A stretch of 34,487 bases of DNA from Lachnospiraceae bacterium. GTDB lineage: Bacteria; Bacillota; Clostridia; Lachnospirales; Lachnospiraceae. A model generated the notes under the pieces. The model was not told the origin of the DNA. It saw only the letters and a list, made by a program, of their open reading frames with translations, and searched no databases. This document shows, piece after piece, positions 1 through 8,159 of this stretch. Numbering within the stretch: position 1 is the stretch's first letter; every line of letters begins with the position of its first letter. Location of the stretch: assembly GCA_018053995.1 (NCBI GenBank), contig JAGPKJ010000015.1, positions 1 through 34,487 on the forward strand. The letters are read 5' to 3'. The position numbers and the translations under genes were made by a program.

Positions 1-937
1 GGTTCTGATGAAGGACGATTGCCTCTTCTCCTTCGTTAGTCCTTACCACTGTGCCGACAGGATATACTGCGTTAAATGCAAGTAGGTTTTCTACTATCTG
101 AGAATCAAACTTGACTCCGCTGTAGACCTTCATATATTCTACGGCTTCATAGACTTTTGTAGGCTTACATGCTATGCCGCTTATCAATTCGTCGAATTCG
201 TCACACACCTGAACTATCTTACATTCAGGTGAGAAATCTCTTTCCTTAAATGGATATCCTGAACCGTCAAGTCTCTCATGATGACTTAAGACTATCGACT
301 TGCTTGTGTCCGACAGCCAGCTTTCGTTTTTCAGTTCTTCATACCCGGAAATAGGATGAGTCTTATATTCTATCTGCTCTTCCATTGTCATGTCCTTCAG
401 GTATCTGTTTTCATATTCAACACTGAGATACTTAAACCCGATATCATGAAGAAGACATCCGACCGCGATATCATGTGTCGATGTCTTTGGCATATTCATT
501 TTCATTGATATCATCGTTGACAGTGCGCACAGATTGACAGAATGCTCATATATATCAGCCTTCCTGTTCTTCATGTCATATACCTGATCTACTACCTTCT
601 CTTCGCCGAGAATGTCATTTATTATCTCATCAGCTTCCTCGACCATGACATCCAGCCCATTGTCTCTGCTACTGACATGTTTTTCGATTATATTGCGCAC
701 GTCCGAACTGACTTTTTCACGAACTTCATCCTTCAGGATCTCTTTGCCCTGAATCTCATCTATATCAAGGCTCTCTATTCTGACCTCTTTGATCCCCATC
801 TGCTCAAGCTTAAGAATGAGTTCACTTCTCATCCTGGTTCCTGCAGACAAAAGAACCTGGTAATCATCTGTCACTACATCGGCAGCTAATACATCATTTT
901 CTGATAGATCATCAGTTTTGCATAAGCTTATAGACAT
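1..937 (-). CDS. HD-GYP domain protein, C-terminus cut by window edge
   Basis: Read by translating the minus strand from the ATG at 937; the frame stays open to position 1, giving 312 residues with no stop, so the gene is partial. An N-terminal region of about 135 residues is followed by an HD-GYP domain: the metal-binding HDIG lies at residues 164-167 and the signature HHERLDGSGYP ends at about residue 229, followed by the usual VCDEFDEL segment. HD-GYP proteins are phosphodiesterases that hydrolyse cyclic di-GMP, or related metal-dependent phosphohydrolases. No transmembrane segment or receiver domain is visible, so it is probably cytosolic with an uncharacterised N-terminal sensor region. 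The start follows an AAAGGATAA ribosome-binding sequence. The HD and GYP residues are intact, so activity is plausible. The exact substrate is inference. Confidence 0.85.
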   Translation of the reverse strand, partial: MSISLCKTDDLSENDVLAADVVTDDYQVLLSAGTRMRSELILKLEQMGIKEVRIESLDIDEIQGKEILKDEVREKVSSDVRNIIEKHVSSRDNGLDVMVEEADEIINDILGEEKVVDQVYDMKNRKADIYEHSVNLCALSTMISMKMNMPKTSTHDIAVGCLLHDIGFKYLSVEYENRYLKDMTMEEQIEYKTHPISGYEELKNESWLSDTSKSIVLSHHERLDGSGYPFKERDFSPECKIVQVCDEFDELISGIACKPTKVYEAVEYMKVYSGVKFDSQIVENLLAFNAVYPVGTVVRTNEGEEAIVLHQN

Positions 938-1003
938 AAAATTATCCTTTCGATTATAGACTTTCTATTTTTTTATATTTCATGCAGTCACACGAATCTT
1001 CTG

Positions 1004-1051
1004 CTTCGATTCAATGCTGTTTCGATTCAATGCTGCTTCGATTCAATGCTG
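1004..1051. repeat. 16-bp tandem repeat, three copies
   Basis: The spacer between the HD-GYP and DUF4446 genes holds three back-to-back copies of a 16-bp unit, CTTCGATTCAATGCTG, at 1004-1019, 1020-1035 and 1036-1051, with one mismatch in the second copy. No hairpin or known binding site is apparent. It looks like a slippage-generated spacer repeat. Confidence 0.9.
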
Positions 1052-1091
1052 CTTGAACTCTCTCTCGATAACTTATTCTTATAGATCACCT

Positions 1092-1604
1092 TTAGTTCTT
1101 GGCGGTAGCCTTATTTAATGCTTCTTCCTCTTCCTTACCAAGTGAGATATCACAGTTGCCGTTCTTGATCTCTTTTGCGTAAGTATAGCTCCCGTCAGTA
1201 CTGTGAACAGAATTTATTATGAAACCATTATCTTTCTGGTCGAGCAGTGCTATCGCGTAACTAAGCTGTCCACCCATCTGATCAAATGCATCGTACTTGA
1301 CGATTCCACATTTCTGAAACGCGTTCATAAGTCTCGCAGTAATACTCTTGATCTGATCATTATTACTGTCGATCTGATCTCTGATATAATTGTTATCTTC
1401 TGAAAGATTCATGATCTCATTTTCAAGACTCTTGGCATTTTTCCCGACCATAAATTTCTCATATTTCTTTATCAGCTTTCCTATCTTGCGGTTCTGCATC
1501 ACAATAAGAATAATGAGCAGAATGATAAGGACTGCTAATCCAATGAAAATATATGACAGATCCATCCCTTTTAATCCAATACTATCAAGTAAAGCTGTAT
1601 TCAT
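1092..1604 (-). CDS. DUF4446 family membrane-anchored protein
   Basis: A 170-residue protein with one N-terminal membrane segment (about residues 16-40), a charged coiled-coil-like middle (about 45-100) and a conserved C-terminal part containing KYDAFDQMGG followed by a short beta-rich region ending in KEI. This pattern matches DUF4446, a family of unknown function commonly encoded directly after parB in Firmicutes. The usual companions are present here: parA and parB lie immediately upstream on the same strand. That neighbourhood suggests a role linked to chromosome partition or the membrane, but no activity is known. The ATG at 1604 is supported by GGAAGAGGAATAG just upstream. The start region, including ribosome binding site and first codons, is duplicated twice in the upstream spacer. 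Confidence 0.85.
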   Translation of the reverse strand: MNTALLDSIGLKGMDLSYIFIGLAVLIILLIILIVMQNRKIGKLIKKYEKFMVGKNAKSLENEIMNLSEDNNYIRDQIDSNNDQIKSITARLMNAFQKCGIVKYDAFDQMGGQLSYAIALLDQKDNGFIINSVHSTDGSYTYAKEIKNGNCDISLGKEEEEALNKATAKN

Positions 1605-1707
1605 CTATTCCTCTTCCTATGCTATCAAATAAAGCTATGTTTATCTATTTCTCTTCCCGTTCTGTCAAATAAAGCTATGTTTATCTATTCCTCTTCCCGT
1701 TCTGTCA
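1582..1707 (-). repeat. 40-bp tandem repeat copying the DUF4446 gene start
   Basis: Three 40-bp units, at 1582-1621, 1622-1661 and 1662-1701, plus the first bases of a fourth at 1702-1707, fill the space between parB and the DUF4446 gene. The first unit is the real gene start (ribosome binding site, ATG, first seven codons). In the other two the position of the start codon reads ATA on the minus strand rather than ATG, while the GGAAGAG Shine-Dalgarno part is kept. They are therefore non-initiating copies of a translation start. Confidence 0.9.
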
Positions 1708-1711
1708 GATC

Positions 1712-2623
1712 TTACGCCTGAACTTTTGTGAGCATGTCGGCTATCCTGTCGAGATCGTCATGATTATAGAATTCTATCTCAAGCTTTCCGGCACCATTCT
1801 CGCCGGGAGTGATAGCAACCTTTGTTCCAACAGACTGCTTAAGCTTTTCTTCCATTTCCTGATAGATGATCTTTAATGCTTCGTCAGTTTCCTTTTTCTT
1901 TCTCGTCTTCTCAGGCTTGTTGATATTCTTTACAAGTTTCTCGGCATCACGAACACTGAGCTTTTCATCAAATATCTTCATTGCAAGTTGATACTGCTGC
2001 TCAGGATCTTCAATACTGATCAGCGTTCTTGCATGCCCGGTCGAGATCATGTTATCAATGACCATCTGCTGAACTTTATCGCAAAGTTTTAAAAGACGCA
2101 TTGAATTGGTAACTGCTGTCCTGCTCTTTGATACACGTTCCGCCACTTCATCCTGCTTCAGGTTAAATTCTGTAAGCAGCTTTTTATATGCAAATGCTTC
2201 TTCTATCGGATTAAGATTTTCACGCTGTATGTTCTCTATAAGAGAGATCTCCAGCACTTCCTGTTCTGTAAAATGCTTTACTATTACAGGCACTTCTTTA
2301 AGTCCTGCTAGCTTGGCTGCTCTCCATCTACGTTCTCCGGCGATTATCTCATAATGATCTTTTCTGTCCTGAACAAGAATAGGAGAGATGACTCCATGTT
2401 CTTTTATTGAATCTGACAACTCCTGAAGTGCATCTTCATCGAAGTTCTTACGAGGCTGCTCACGATTCGGTTCAACCATTGTGATACGAACCTTTCGAAC
2501 TGTCTCTCCATTCCCTGATAACGGATTAGTACTTACAGATGCTGATTTCTTTCCGTTTTTTATACCTGTCTGCGGTATTAATGCATCAAGTCCTTTGCCG
2601 AGACCTCTTGCCTGTTTTGCCAT
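1712..2623 (-). CDS. parB: Chromosome-partitioning protein ParB (Spo0J type)
   Basis: A 303-residue ParB. It begins with the typical MAKQARGLGKGLDALIP, has the N-terminal nucleotide-binding domain with the GERRWRAAK box at about residues 96-104 (the CTP-binding motif of ParB clamps), then the helix-turn-helix region around QDEVAERVSKSRTAV that contacts parS, and a C-terminal dimerisation region. ParB loads at parS, spreads as a CTP-dependent clamp and works with ParA and condensin in origin segregation. The ATG at 2623 was chosen over the upstream ATG at 2650 because GGAGG lies six bases before it and the longer form adds nine atypical residues. It follows parA in the same operon, and two perfect parS sites lie upstream of parA. 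Confidence 0.96.
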   Translation of the reverse strand: MAKQARGLGKGLDALIPQTGIKNGKKSASVSTNPLSGNGETVRKVRITMVEPNREQPRKNFDEDALQELSDSIKEHGVISPILVQDRKDHYEIIAGERRWRAAKLAGLKEVPVIVKHFTEQEVLEISLIENIQRENLNPIEEAFAYKKLLTEFNLKQDEVAERVSKSRTAVTNSMRLLKLCDKVQQMVIDNMISTGHARTLISIEDPEQQYQLAMKIFDEKLSVRDAEKLVKNINKPEKTRKKKETDEALKIIYQEMEEKLKQSVGTKVAITPGENGAGKLEIEFYNHDDLDRIADMLTKVQA

Positions 2624-2650
2624 GACATCCCTCCACACTATTTCTGTCAA

Positions 2651-2745
2651 AATATTTTATCTATCGATTTCTTCTATCAGTTTTATCTATTAGTTTTATC
2701 TATTGGTTTAATCTGTCGATTTAATCCTCGGTTTATTCCTCGGTT
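2651..2745 (-). repeat. Degenerate 12-14 bp repeats in the parA-parB spacer
   Basis: Read on the coding (minus) strand, the spacer between parA and parB is a run of imperfect short units resembling ATAGATAAAACTA and AAACCGAGGAAT, each repeated two to four times. The sequence is purine-rich and has no clear hairpin. It appears to be expanded spacer DNA ahead of the parB ribosome binding site; the repeat boundaries are approximate. Confidence 0.6.
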
Positions 2746-3513
2746 TCATGTAAACTTTCTCTCAATAAGTTCATCTGCCAGACTGTCATATGCTACAGCT
2801 CCTGCAGATTTTGGATCATACTTGTTTATTGGCATTCCGTAGCTTGGAGCTTCCGCCAATCTAATATTTCGAGGGATAAGTGTATTATATACCTTTTCCT
2901 CGACATGTGCTTTCACATTTTCGACGACCTGATCAGAAAGATTGTTTCTGGAATCATACATGGTAAATACGATACCTTCCATGCCAAGCTCCGGATTAAG
3001 TCTTTCTTTAACAAGATTGACTGTTGTTATAAGCTGACTCAGACCTTCCAGTGCATAGAACTCACACTGTATTGGAACAAGTACGGTATCAGCTGCTGTC
3101 ATTGAATTAATAGTTAATGTGCTAAGAGAAGGCGGACAATCTACCATTATAAAATCGTATTGATCCTTCACCCAGTCGATTGCATTCTTGACTATATATT
3201 CCCGGTTTTCCTTATCCATCAGCTCTACTTCTACTGCTGCCAGATTTACATTCGCCGGTATGATATCAACATTGTCGACTATATTCTTGATGATACACTG
3301 ATCTGTAGTTATCTCGTCAAGCATAAGCTCATAGATAGTATTTTCAATATTGTTTTTATCTACACCAAATCCACTCGTTGTATTTCCCTGTGGATCAGTA
3401 TCTACAACAAGAACTCTTTGACCCTTTGCTCCAAGAGCTGCGGAAAGATTGACCGTGGTTGTTGTCTTTCCCACTCCGCCTTTCTGATTTGCGACTGCTA
3501 TTGTTCTTCCCAT
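2746..3513 (-). CDS. parA: Chromosome-partitioning ATPase ParA (Soj type)
   Basis: A 255-residue ParA/MinD-family ATPase. The deviant Walker A motif KGGVGKTTT lies at residues 11-19, a Walker B-like MVDCPPSLST segment near residue 123, and DTDPQGN near residue 40, all diagnostic of Soj-type ParA without an N-terminal DNA-binding extension. ParA binds DNA non-specifically as an ATP dimer and is stimulated by ParB; in Firmicutes Soj also modulates DnaA. It lies directly after the parS-bearing spacer and before parB, the standard order. The ATG at 3513 is preceded by an AGGAAAGGCAGGA ribosome-binding region. Full length and all motifs are intact. Confidence 0.97.
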   Translation of the reverse strand: MGRTIAVANQKGGVGKTTTTVNLSAALGAKGQRVLVVDTDPQGNTTSGFGVDKNNIENTIYELMLDEITTDQCIIKNIVDNVDIIPANVNLAAVEVELMDKENREYIVKNAIDWVKDQYDFIMVDCPPSLSTLTINSMTAADTVLVPIQCEFYALEGLSQLITTVNLVKERLNPELGMEGIVFTMYDSRNNLSDQVVENVKAHVEEKVYNTLIPRNIRLAEAPSYGMPINKYDPKSAGAVAYDSLADELIERKFT

Positions 3514-3592
3514 AAATCCTGCCTTTCCTGAACGACATATTTATTCTACCATTTCTAGCATTGTTTTTCCATATCTAACGCTTATTTTTTAA

Positions 3593-3640
3593 TGTTTCAC
3601 GGATTTTTGTTTCTCATATAAAATGTTTCACGGATTTTTG
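3593..3640. repeat. Pair of direct repeats containing parS half-sites
   Basis: The 17-bp sequence TGTTTCACGGATTTTTG occurs at 3593-3609 and again at 3624-3640. Its first eight bases are exactly half of parS (TGTTTCAC), but the second half is missing. They sit just before the two full parS sites and may be decayed copies or low-affinity ParB contacts. Confidence 0.8.
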
Positions 3641-3659
3641 ACTAGATGTTGTGGTCGAA

Positions 3660-3675
3660 TGTTTCACGTGAAACA
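3660..3675. promoter_or_regulatory. parS: parS site 1 (ParB binding site)
   Basis: The perfect 16-bp palindrome TGTTTCACGTGAAACA is present, identical to the consensus parS of Firmicutes. It lies in the parA-rsmG spacer, close to the replication origin, where ParB loading is expected. Confidence 0.97.
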
Positions 3676-3707
3676 TCAGATTGTATTTTCGAAATTATAC
3701 CCCAAAA

Positions 3708-3723
3708 TGTTTCACGTGAAACA
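3708..3723. promoter_or_regulatory. parS: parS site 2 (ParB binding site)
   Basis: A second perfect TGTTTCACGTGAAACA, 48 bp from the first measured start to start and about 25 bp beyond the rsmG stop codon. Two closely spaced full sites should give a strong ParB nucleation centre near the origin. Confidence 0.97.
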
Positions 3724-3747
3724 TTCGAAGTTATCTGTTATCTCACA

Positions 3748-4500
3748 TTACTTTATTGGCTCTTTGGCGGGAGTGCCTGCTTTTCTGGGATATATTTTAA
3801 TTGTTGTCTTTGTTTTTGTTGTATCTATCAGGCATCTGGAGATATCGGAATCAGGAAGATCAAAACAAACGTTAGATGAAATGGTGCCCCCGAGCTTTTT
3901 CACTGCTTTTTCAGCTTCCGCAATCTCGTCTTCACAGTGACCGCTCTTGTATGAAATAAAATGTCCTCCAACCTTTACATATGGAAGACAATATTCTTCT
4001 AGGACATTGAGTCTCGCAACTGCTCTGGAAACGCATACATCAAAATGATCTCTCATTGAGCAATCGGTTCTGCAGAAATCTTCTGCTCTGGAATGGACTG
4101 TTGTTATTCCTTTTATACCACACTCTGAAATAACTGTTTCAAGAAACGTTATCCTCTTCTGTAAAGAGTCAACAAGTACAACCTCTATTTCGGGAAACAT
4201 TATCTTTATCGGAAGCCCCGGAAATCCTGCGCCCGTTCCCATATCAAGAAGAGTGATCTTTCCGGACATATTGATTCCTGTCTTGACTATAGACAGACTA
4301 TCTACAAAATGTTTGATAAAGACTTCTTTGAATTCCGTAATTGCCGTAAGATTAACGACCTTGTTATATGAAACAAGAAGTTCGTAATATCTGCAGAACA
4401 TATCAAGCTGTTCTTTATCCGGCGAAAGACCGAATTCTTTTAGATCGTCAGTAAAGAACTTCAGATCATAATTATCATTATCAAGCTTTATCTGTGACAT
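3748..4500 (-). CDS. rsmG: 16S rRNA (guanine-N7) methyltransferase RsmG
   Basis: A 250-residue GidB/RsmG methyltransferase, slightly longer than the usual 210-240. The SAM-binding motif LLDMGTGAGFPGLPIK lies at about residues 83-98, followed by VVLVDSLQKRITFLE and the conserved SRAVA motif near residue 163. RsmG methylates N7 of the guanine equivalent to G527 of 16S rRNA; loss gives low-level streptomycin resistance in other bacteria. It lies downstream of mnmG in the same direction, the usual arrangement. The ATG at 4500 has GAGGATAAT just upstream. Its C-terminus is lysine- and threonine-rich and ends close to parS site 2. Confidence 0.95.
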   Translation of the reverse strand: MSQIKLDNDNYDLKFFTDDLKEFGLSPDKEQLDMFCRYYELLVSYNKVVNLTAITEFKEVFIKHFVDSLSIVKTGINMSGKITLLDMGTGAGFPGLPIKIMFPEIEVVLVDSLQKRITFLETVISECGIKGITTVHSRAEDFCRTDCSMRDHFDVCVSRAVARLNVLEEYCLPYVKVGGHFISYKSGHCEDEIAEAEKAVKKLGGTISSNVCFDLPDSDISRCLIDTTKTKTTIKIYPRKAGTPAKEPIK

Positions 4501-4615
4501 ATTATCCTCACTTGTTCTACTATCATATTTCCTGCTATCTGCCCAGAACCCTTTTGATCTCTCTGCTCTGATCAGCTCTTCTAGTCTATTCAGCTTTCTT
4601 CTGATATGTTCAACT
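4501..4615 (-). repeat. Low-complexity spacer between mnmG and rsmG
   Basis: About 115 bp with many imperfect ATCAGAA and AGAGCAGA units on the coding strand. It has no ORF, no convincing promoter and no terminator hairpin. It resembles the other purine-rich degenerate repeats found in spacers on this strand. Confidence 0.45.
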
Positions 4616-6553
4616 CTATTCTGATATTTTCTGATCTCTTCTGAACTTTTCCAGATATACCAACAGTACTGCGATGTCAGATGGTGAGACGCCTCCGATA
4701 CGCGATGCCTGTCCTATCGACTGTGGTCTGAACTTCTCAAGTTTCTGTCTCGCTTCGATGCGGAGACTTGGAACACTCTGATAATCCAGTTCTTCTGGTA
4801 TAAGCTTGTGTTCCATCTTTCGGAACTGTGCAACCTGTTTTTTCTGCCTGTCTATATAACCTTCGTACTTTATCTCTATCTCAACCTGTTCGATCACATC
4901 TTCTGATAACGGTTTTCTGAGATCATCTATTTCTTCAAGTTTCTTATAATCTATCTCCGGTCTGCACATAAGATCAGAAAGTGAAACTCCTGTCTTAAGC
5001 GGAGTGCTGCCGTACTTCTCCAGAAAATCACATATACGAGATGACGCTCCAACCGTAGTCTTATGAAGTCTGTCTATCTCTTCTTCTATCGCGGTCTGCT
5101 TTTCGAGTGTCTTATTGTAAGTATCATCACTGATAAGACCGGCGTCATGACCTATCTTGCGAAGTCTTAAGTCGGCGTTATCCTGTCTTAACAAAAGTCT
5201 GTATTCTGCCCTTGAAGTCATCATCCTGTATGGCTCAAAGTTATCCTTTGTTACGAGATCGTCTATCAGCACACCAATATAAGCTTGCGATCTGTCGAGG
5301 ATCACCGGCTCTTGGTCCTTTATCATCATCGATGCATTGATGCCTGCGATAAGTCCCTGTGCCGCAGCTTCTTCGTATCCGCTGCTTCCGTTAAACTGTC
5401 CGCCTGCAAATAATCCTCTCACTTTTTTGAATTCAAGAGAGAGCTCTAGCTGCATTGAATCGATGCAGTCGTATTCTATCGCATATGCATTTCTCACTAT
5501 TTTGCAATGTTCAAGACCTTTGACAGACCTGTACATGGCAAGCTGAACATCTTCAGGAAGTGAAGATGACATGCCGTCCACATACATTTCATCTGTGTAT
5601 GTTCCTTCCGGCTCGATAAATACCTGATGTCTATCTCTATCCGGAAACTTGACTACTTTATCTTCGATAGAAGGGCAGTATCTTGGACCGGTTCCTTCGA
5701 TAACTCCGGCATAGATAGGAGAGCGGTCTAAGTTATTTCTGATTATCTCGTGAGTGTCAGCATTTGTATATGTCAGCCAGCATGACTTCTGTTCTTTCTG
5801 AACTGTATCCGGATCTGTGGAAAATGAGAATGGTATGACCTTTGGATCTCCGAACTGTTCTGTCATCTCTGAAAAATCTATTGATTTGCCATCCATTCTT
5901 GCGGGTGTACCTGTCTTGAATCTTCTAAGAGATATCCCTGCATTTCGGAGTGAATCGCTAAGATGAAGTGCAGGCTGAAGACCATTTGGACCTGTATGTT
6001 TTATTGCCTCGCCGCAGAGACATCTCGCATTAAGATATGTACCTGTGCACAAGATCACGGCTTTACACAGATATTTCATACCGCTGAATGTCTTTACGCC
6101 TATGACTTTTTTCTCAGGAGCTCCATTATATTCAGGTCTTATATCTTCTGTAAGAAGTTCGCATACTTCTGCCTGCTTTACAGTAAGATGTTCCTGATGT
6201 TCCAGCACATATCTCATTGATACTGAATATGCGAGCTTGTCTGCCTGCGCACGTAGTGAGTGTACTGCCGGACCTTTTGAAACATTGAGCATCTTGGATT
6301 GGAGAAATGTCTTATCTATATTCTTTCCCATCTCGCCGCCAAGAGCATCTATCTCTCGGACAAGATGACCCTTTGACGATCCTCCGATATGAGGGTTGCA
6401 CGGCATAAGAGCTATGCTGTCCGCGCTCACGGTAAATACTACTGTCTCGAGACCCATCCTTGCGCAAGCAAGCGACGCTTCACAACCAGCATGTCCGGCA
6501 CCGATAACACATACATCAACTTTTTCACATAATCCATCATTAATCTGACTCAT
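4616..6553 (-). CDS. mnmG: tRNA uridine 5-carboxymethylaminomethyl modification enzyme MnmG
   Basis: A 645-residue FAD protein (usual length 620-640). The N-terminal FAD-binding motif [12 protein letters not shown] is at about residues 16-27, followed by the family signature [22 protein letters not shown], and the conserved [11 protein letters not shown] segment carrying the functional cysteine lies near residue 290. MnmG acts with MnmE to install the cmnm5 group on U34 of several tRNAs, using FAD, NADH and methylenetetrahydrofolate. The partner gene mnmE ends 24 bp upstream and the two are probably cotranscribed. The ATG at 6553 follows AAAGGACAG. The length and all motifs suggest a functional enzyme. 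Confidence 0.97.
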   Translation of the reverse strand: MSQINDGLCEKVDVCVIGAGHAGCEASLACARMGLETVVFTVSADSIALMPCNPHIGGSSKGHLVREIDALGGEMGKNIDKTFLQSKMLNVSKGPAVHSLRAQADKLAYSVSMRYVLEHQEHLTVKQAEVCELLTEDIRPEYNGAPEKKVIGVKTFSGMKYLCKAVILCTGTYLNARCLCGEAIKHTGPNGLQPALHLSDSLRNAGISLRRFKTGTPARMDGKSIDFSEMTEQFGDPKVIPFSFSTDPDTVQKEQKSCWLTYTNADTHEIIRNNLDRSPIYAGVIEGTGPRYCPSIEDKVVKFPDRDRHQVFIEPEGTYTDEMYVDGMSSSLPEDVQLAMYRSVKGLEHCKIVRNAYAIEYDCIDSMQLELSLEFKKVRGLFAGGQFNGSSGYEEAAAQGLIAGINASMMIKDQEPVILDRSQAYIGVLIDDLVTKDNFEPYRMMTSRAEYRLLLRQDNADLRLRKIGHDAGLISDDTYNKTLEKQTAIEEEIDRLHKTTVGASSRICDFLEKYGSTPLKTGVSLSDLMCRPEIDYKKLEEIDDLRKPLSEDVIEQVEIEIKYEGYIDRQKKQVAQFRKMEHKLIPEELDYQSVPSLRIEARQKLEKFRPQSIGQASRIGGVSPSDIAVLLVYLEKFRRDQKISE

Positions 6554-6577
6554 CTTAAGTCTGTCCTTTAATGTCTA

Positions 6578-8098
6578 TTATTTTCCCATACAGAATCTGC
6601 TAAATATCTGATCTACAACATCGTCATTCATCTCTTCGCCGATTATCATGCCAAGTGTCTCGTATGCATCACGAAGGTCTATCGAATAAAAGTCTTCCGG
6701 CATATCTTTATCGACACTGTCTAACACTTTTTCTATACTCGTTTCAGCATCTTTCAAAAGTTCTTTTTGTCTCGTGCTGCATATTGTGACATCATTGCCG
6801 CCACCAAGATTACCGCCAAAGAACATCTTCTTCACGTCACTTATAAACTCGTCTGTCCCTTCTCCTGTTTTCGCAGAGAAGGAGATTATATCTATATCAT
6901 TACCACTTACCATGTCTGTATCGTTATCATCTGTACAATAATCAATTACATCATAATCATCTGCATCAAATTTTCTCAGACTGATCGAACCAATCTGATT
7001 ATCACAAGAAAATCTATTTCTGATATCATCTTCACTGACTTGTCTGTCAAGATCATTCTTATTAAGTACCACGATAACTTTTCTATCTTTTATAAGTTCG
7101 ATTATCTCATCATCTTCGTGTGTCAGAGGTTCCGACGCATCTACCACATATATCACGAGGTCTGAATCCGATGCATATTTTCTCGACAGATCAACGCCGA
7201 TCTTTTCTATCTCGTTATCTGTATCTCTGATTCCGGCAGTATCTATAAGGTTGAAGACGACTCCGCCTATTCTTATAGTATCCTCTATCGCATCTCTTGT
7301 TGTACCGGCTATATCAGTAACGATGGCTCTTTCGTGTCCTGACATAAGGTTCATAAATGAAGACTTTCCGACATTTGGCTTACCTACGATAACGGTGTTT
7401 ATCCCATCCTGAATCAGACGTCCTTCATCAGCCCTGTCTATTAATCCCTTTATTTCACATGAAACGTTTTTCATGACTGATTCTATATGATCATGATAAC
7501 CATCAAGTTCTATATGTTCCGGATCATCGAGAGCAGCTTCGATATGAGCTATCTCTCCGATCACATCATCACGGAGCTTCACTACCTTTTCTCTAACACT
7601 TCCCCGGAGCTGTTTCACCGAGTTTCTGACAGCCGTGTCATTTTTTGCAGAAATCAGATTCATAACGGCTTCCGCTTCTGTAAGGTCTATACGACCATTC
7701 ATAAACGCTCTCTTTGTAAATTCTCCCGGTTCTGCAAGAATTGCTCCGGCAGATAATACATCTTCGAGCACAGACTGTGTCACATAGACTCCGCCGTGAC
7801 AGTTTATCTCTACGGTATCTTCCCGCGTATATGTATTAGGTGCTTTCATTACTGTGACTAAGACTTCGTCTATTATACTATCTTTATTGCCGACTATATT
7901 TCTTATATCTGTGATAAACCCATAATGAACTGTATGTGTTTCGTATCCTTTCAGCAGATGCTTATGATCTTTATTGACAAATATCTTGTCTGCGATATCA
8001 AAAGCTTCGTTTCCGCTGATTCTTATTATACTTATGGCTCCCTCGGAAAGCGGAGTACATACGGCACATATAGTTGTGTTAAAGTCATCATTTCCCAT
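6578..8098 (-). CDS. mnmE: tRNA modification GTPase MnmE (TrmE) with an acidic insert
   Basis: A 506-residue potassium-dependent GTPase, about 45 residues longer than typical. The N-terminal folate-binding domain spans about residues 1-120. The G domain carries GKPNVGKSS at 239-247, the K-loop/switch GTTRDA around 265-270, DTAG at 286-289, NKND at 346-349 and SAK at 408-410. The C-terminal FCMGK replaces the more usual FCIGK or FCLGK but keeps the essential cysteine. Between NKND and SAK there is a long aspartate-rich segment (about 355-402) that accounts for the extra length. It works with MnmG in wobble-uridine modification. The ATG at 8098 has CAGGAAAATAAT upstream. A hairpin terminator separates it from jag. 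Confidence 0.96.
   Translation of the reverse strand: MGNDDFNTTICAVCTPLSEGAISIIRISGNEAFDIADKIFVNKDHKHLLKGYETHTVHYGFITDIRNIVGNKDSIIDEVLVTVMKAPNTYTREDTVEINCHGGVYVTQSVLEDVLSAGAILAEPGEFTKRAFMNGRIDLTEAEAVMNLISAKNDTAVRNSVKQLRGSVREKVVKLRDDVIGEIAHIEAALDDPEHIELDGYHDHIESVMKNVSCEIKGLIDRADEGRLIQDGINTVIVGKPNVGKSSFMNLMSGHERAIVTDIAGTTRDAIEDTIRIGGVVFNLIDTAGIRDTDNEIEKIGVDLSRKYASDSDLVIYVVDASEPLTHEDDEIIELIKDRKVIVVLNKNDLDRQVSEDDIRNRFSCDNQIGSISLRKFDADDYDVIDYCTDDNDTDMVSGNDIDIISFSAKTGEGTDEFISDVKKMFFGGNLGGGNDVTICSTRQKELLKDAETSIEKVLDSVDKDMPEDFYSIDLRDAYETLGMIIGEEMNDDVVDQIFSRFCMGK
7451..7466. promoter_or_regulatory. Degenerate parS-like palindrome inside mnmE
   Basis: TATTTCACATGAAACG matches the parS consensus at 13 of 16 positions, with mismatches at positions 2, 9 and 16. 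Degenerate parS sites inside coding regions are known in Bacillus, but three mismatches make ParB binding uncertain here. Confidence 0.25.
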
Positions 8099-8110
8099 AT
8101 TATTTTCCTG

Positions 8111-8145
8111 TCAAAAAATAAGGGCTGGTCTATGCCAGCCCTTAT
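8111..8145 (-). terminator. Intrinsic terminator between jag and mnmE
   Basis: On the minus strand a stem of eleven base pairs built on AAGGGCTGG and CCAGCCCTT, with a six-base loop, is followed directly by a run of six T. It lies 15 bp beyond the jag stop and just upstream of mnmE. It should end or attenuate transcription of the rpmH-to-jag genes, implying partial uncoupling of mnmE-mnmG-rsmG. Confidence 0.85.
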
Positions 8146-8159
8146 AATTTTCAAAACTT

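Noticed and set aside
542-889. Plus-strand ORF of 115 codons
   Set aside because: It is the antisense of the HD-GYP gene, which has clear domain motifs on the minus strand.
1004-1707. CRISPR array
   Set aside because: Repeats are directly adjacent with no unique spacers and there are no cas genes.
3623-3940. Plus-strand ORF across the parS sites
   Set aside because: Overlaps the 3' end of rsmG and owes its MFHVKH repeats to the parS palindromes; no ribosome binding site.
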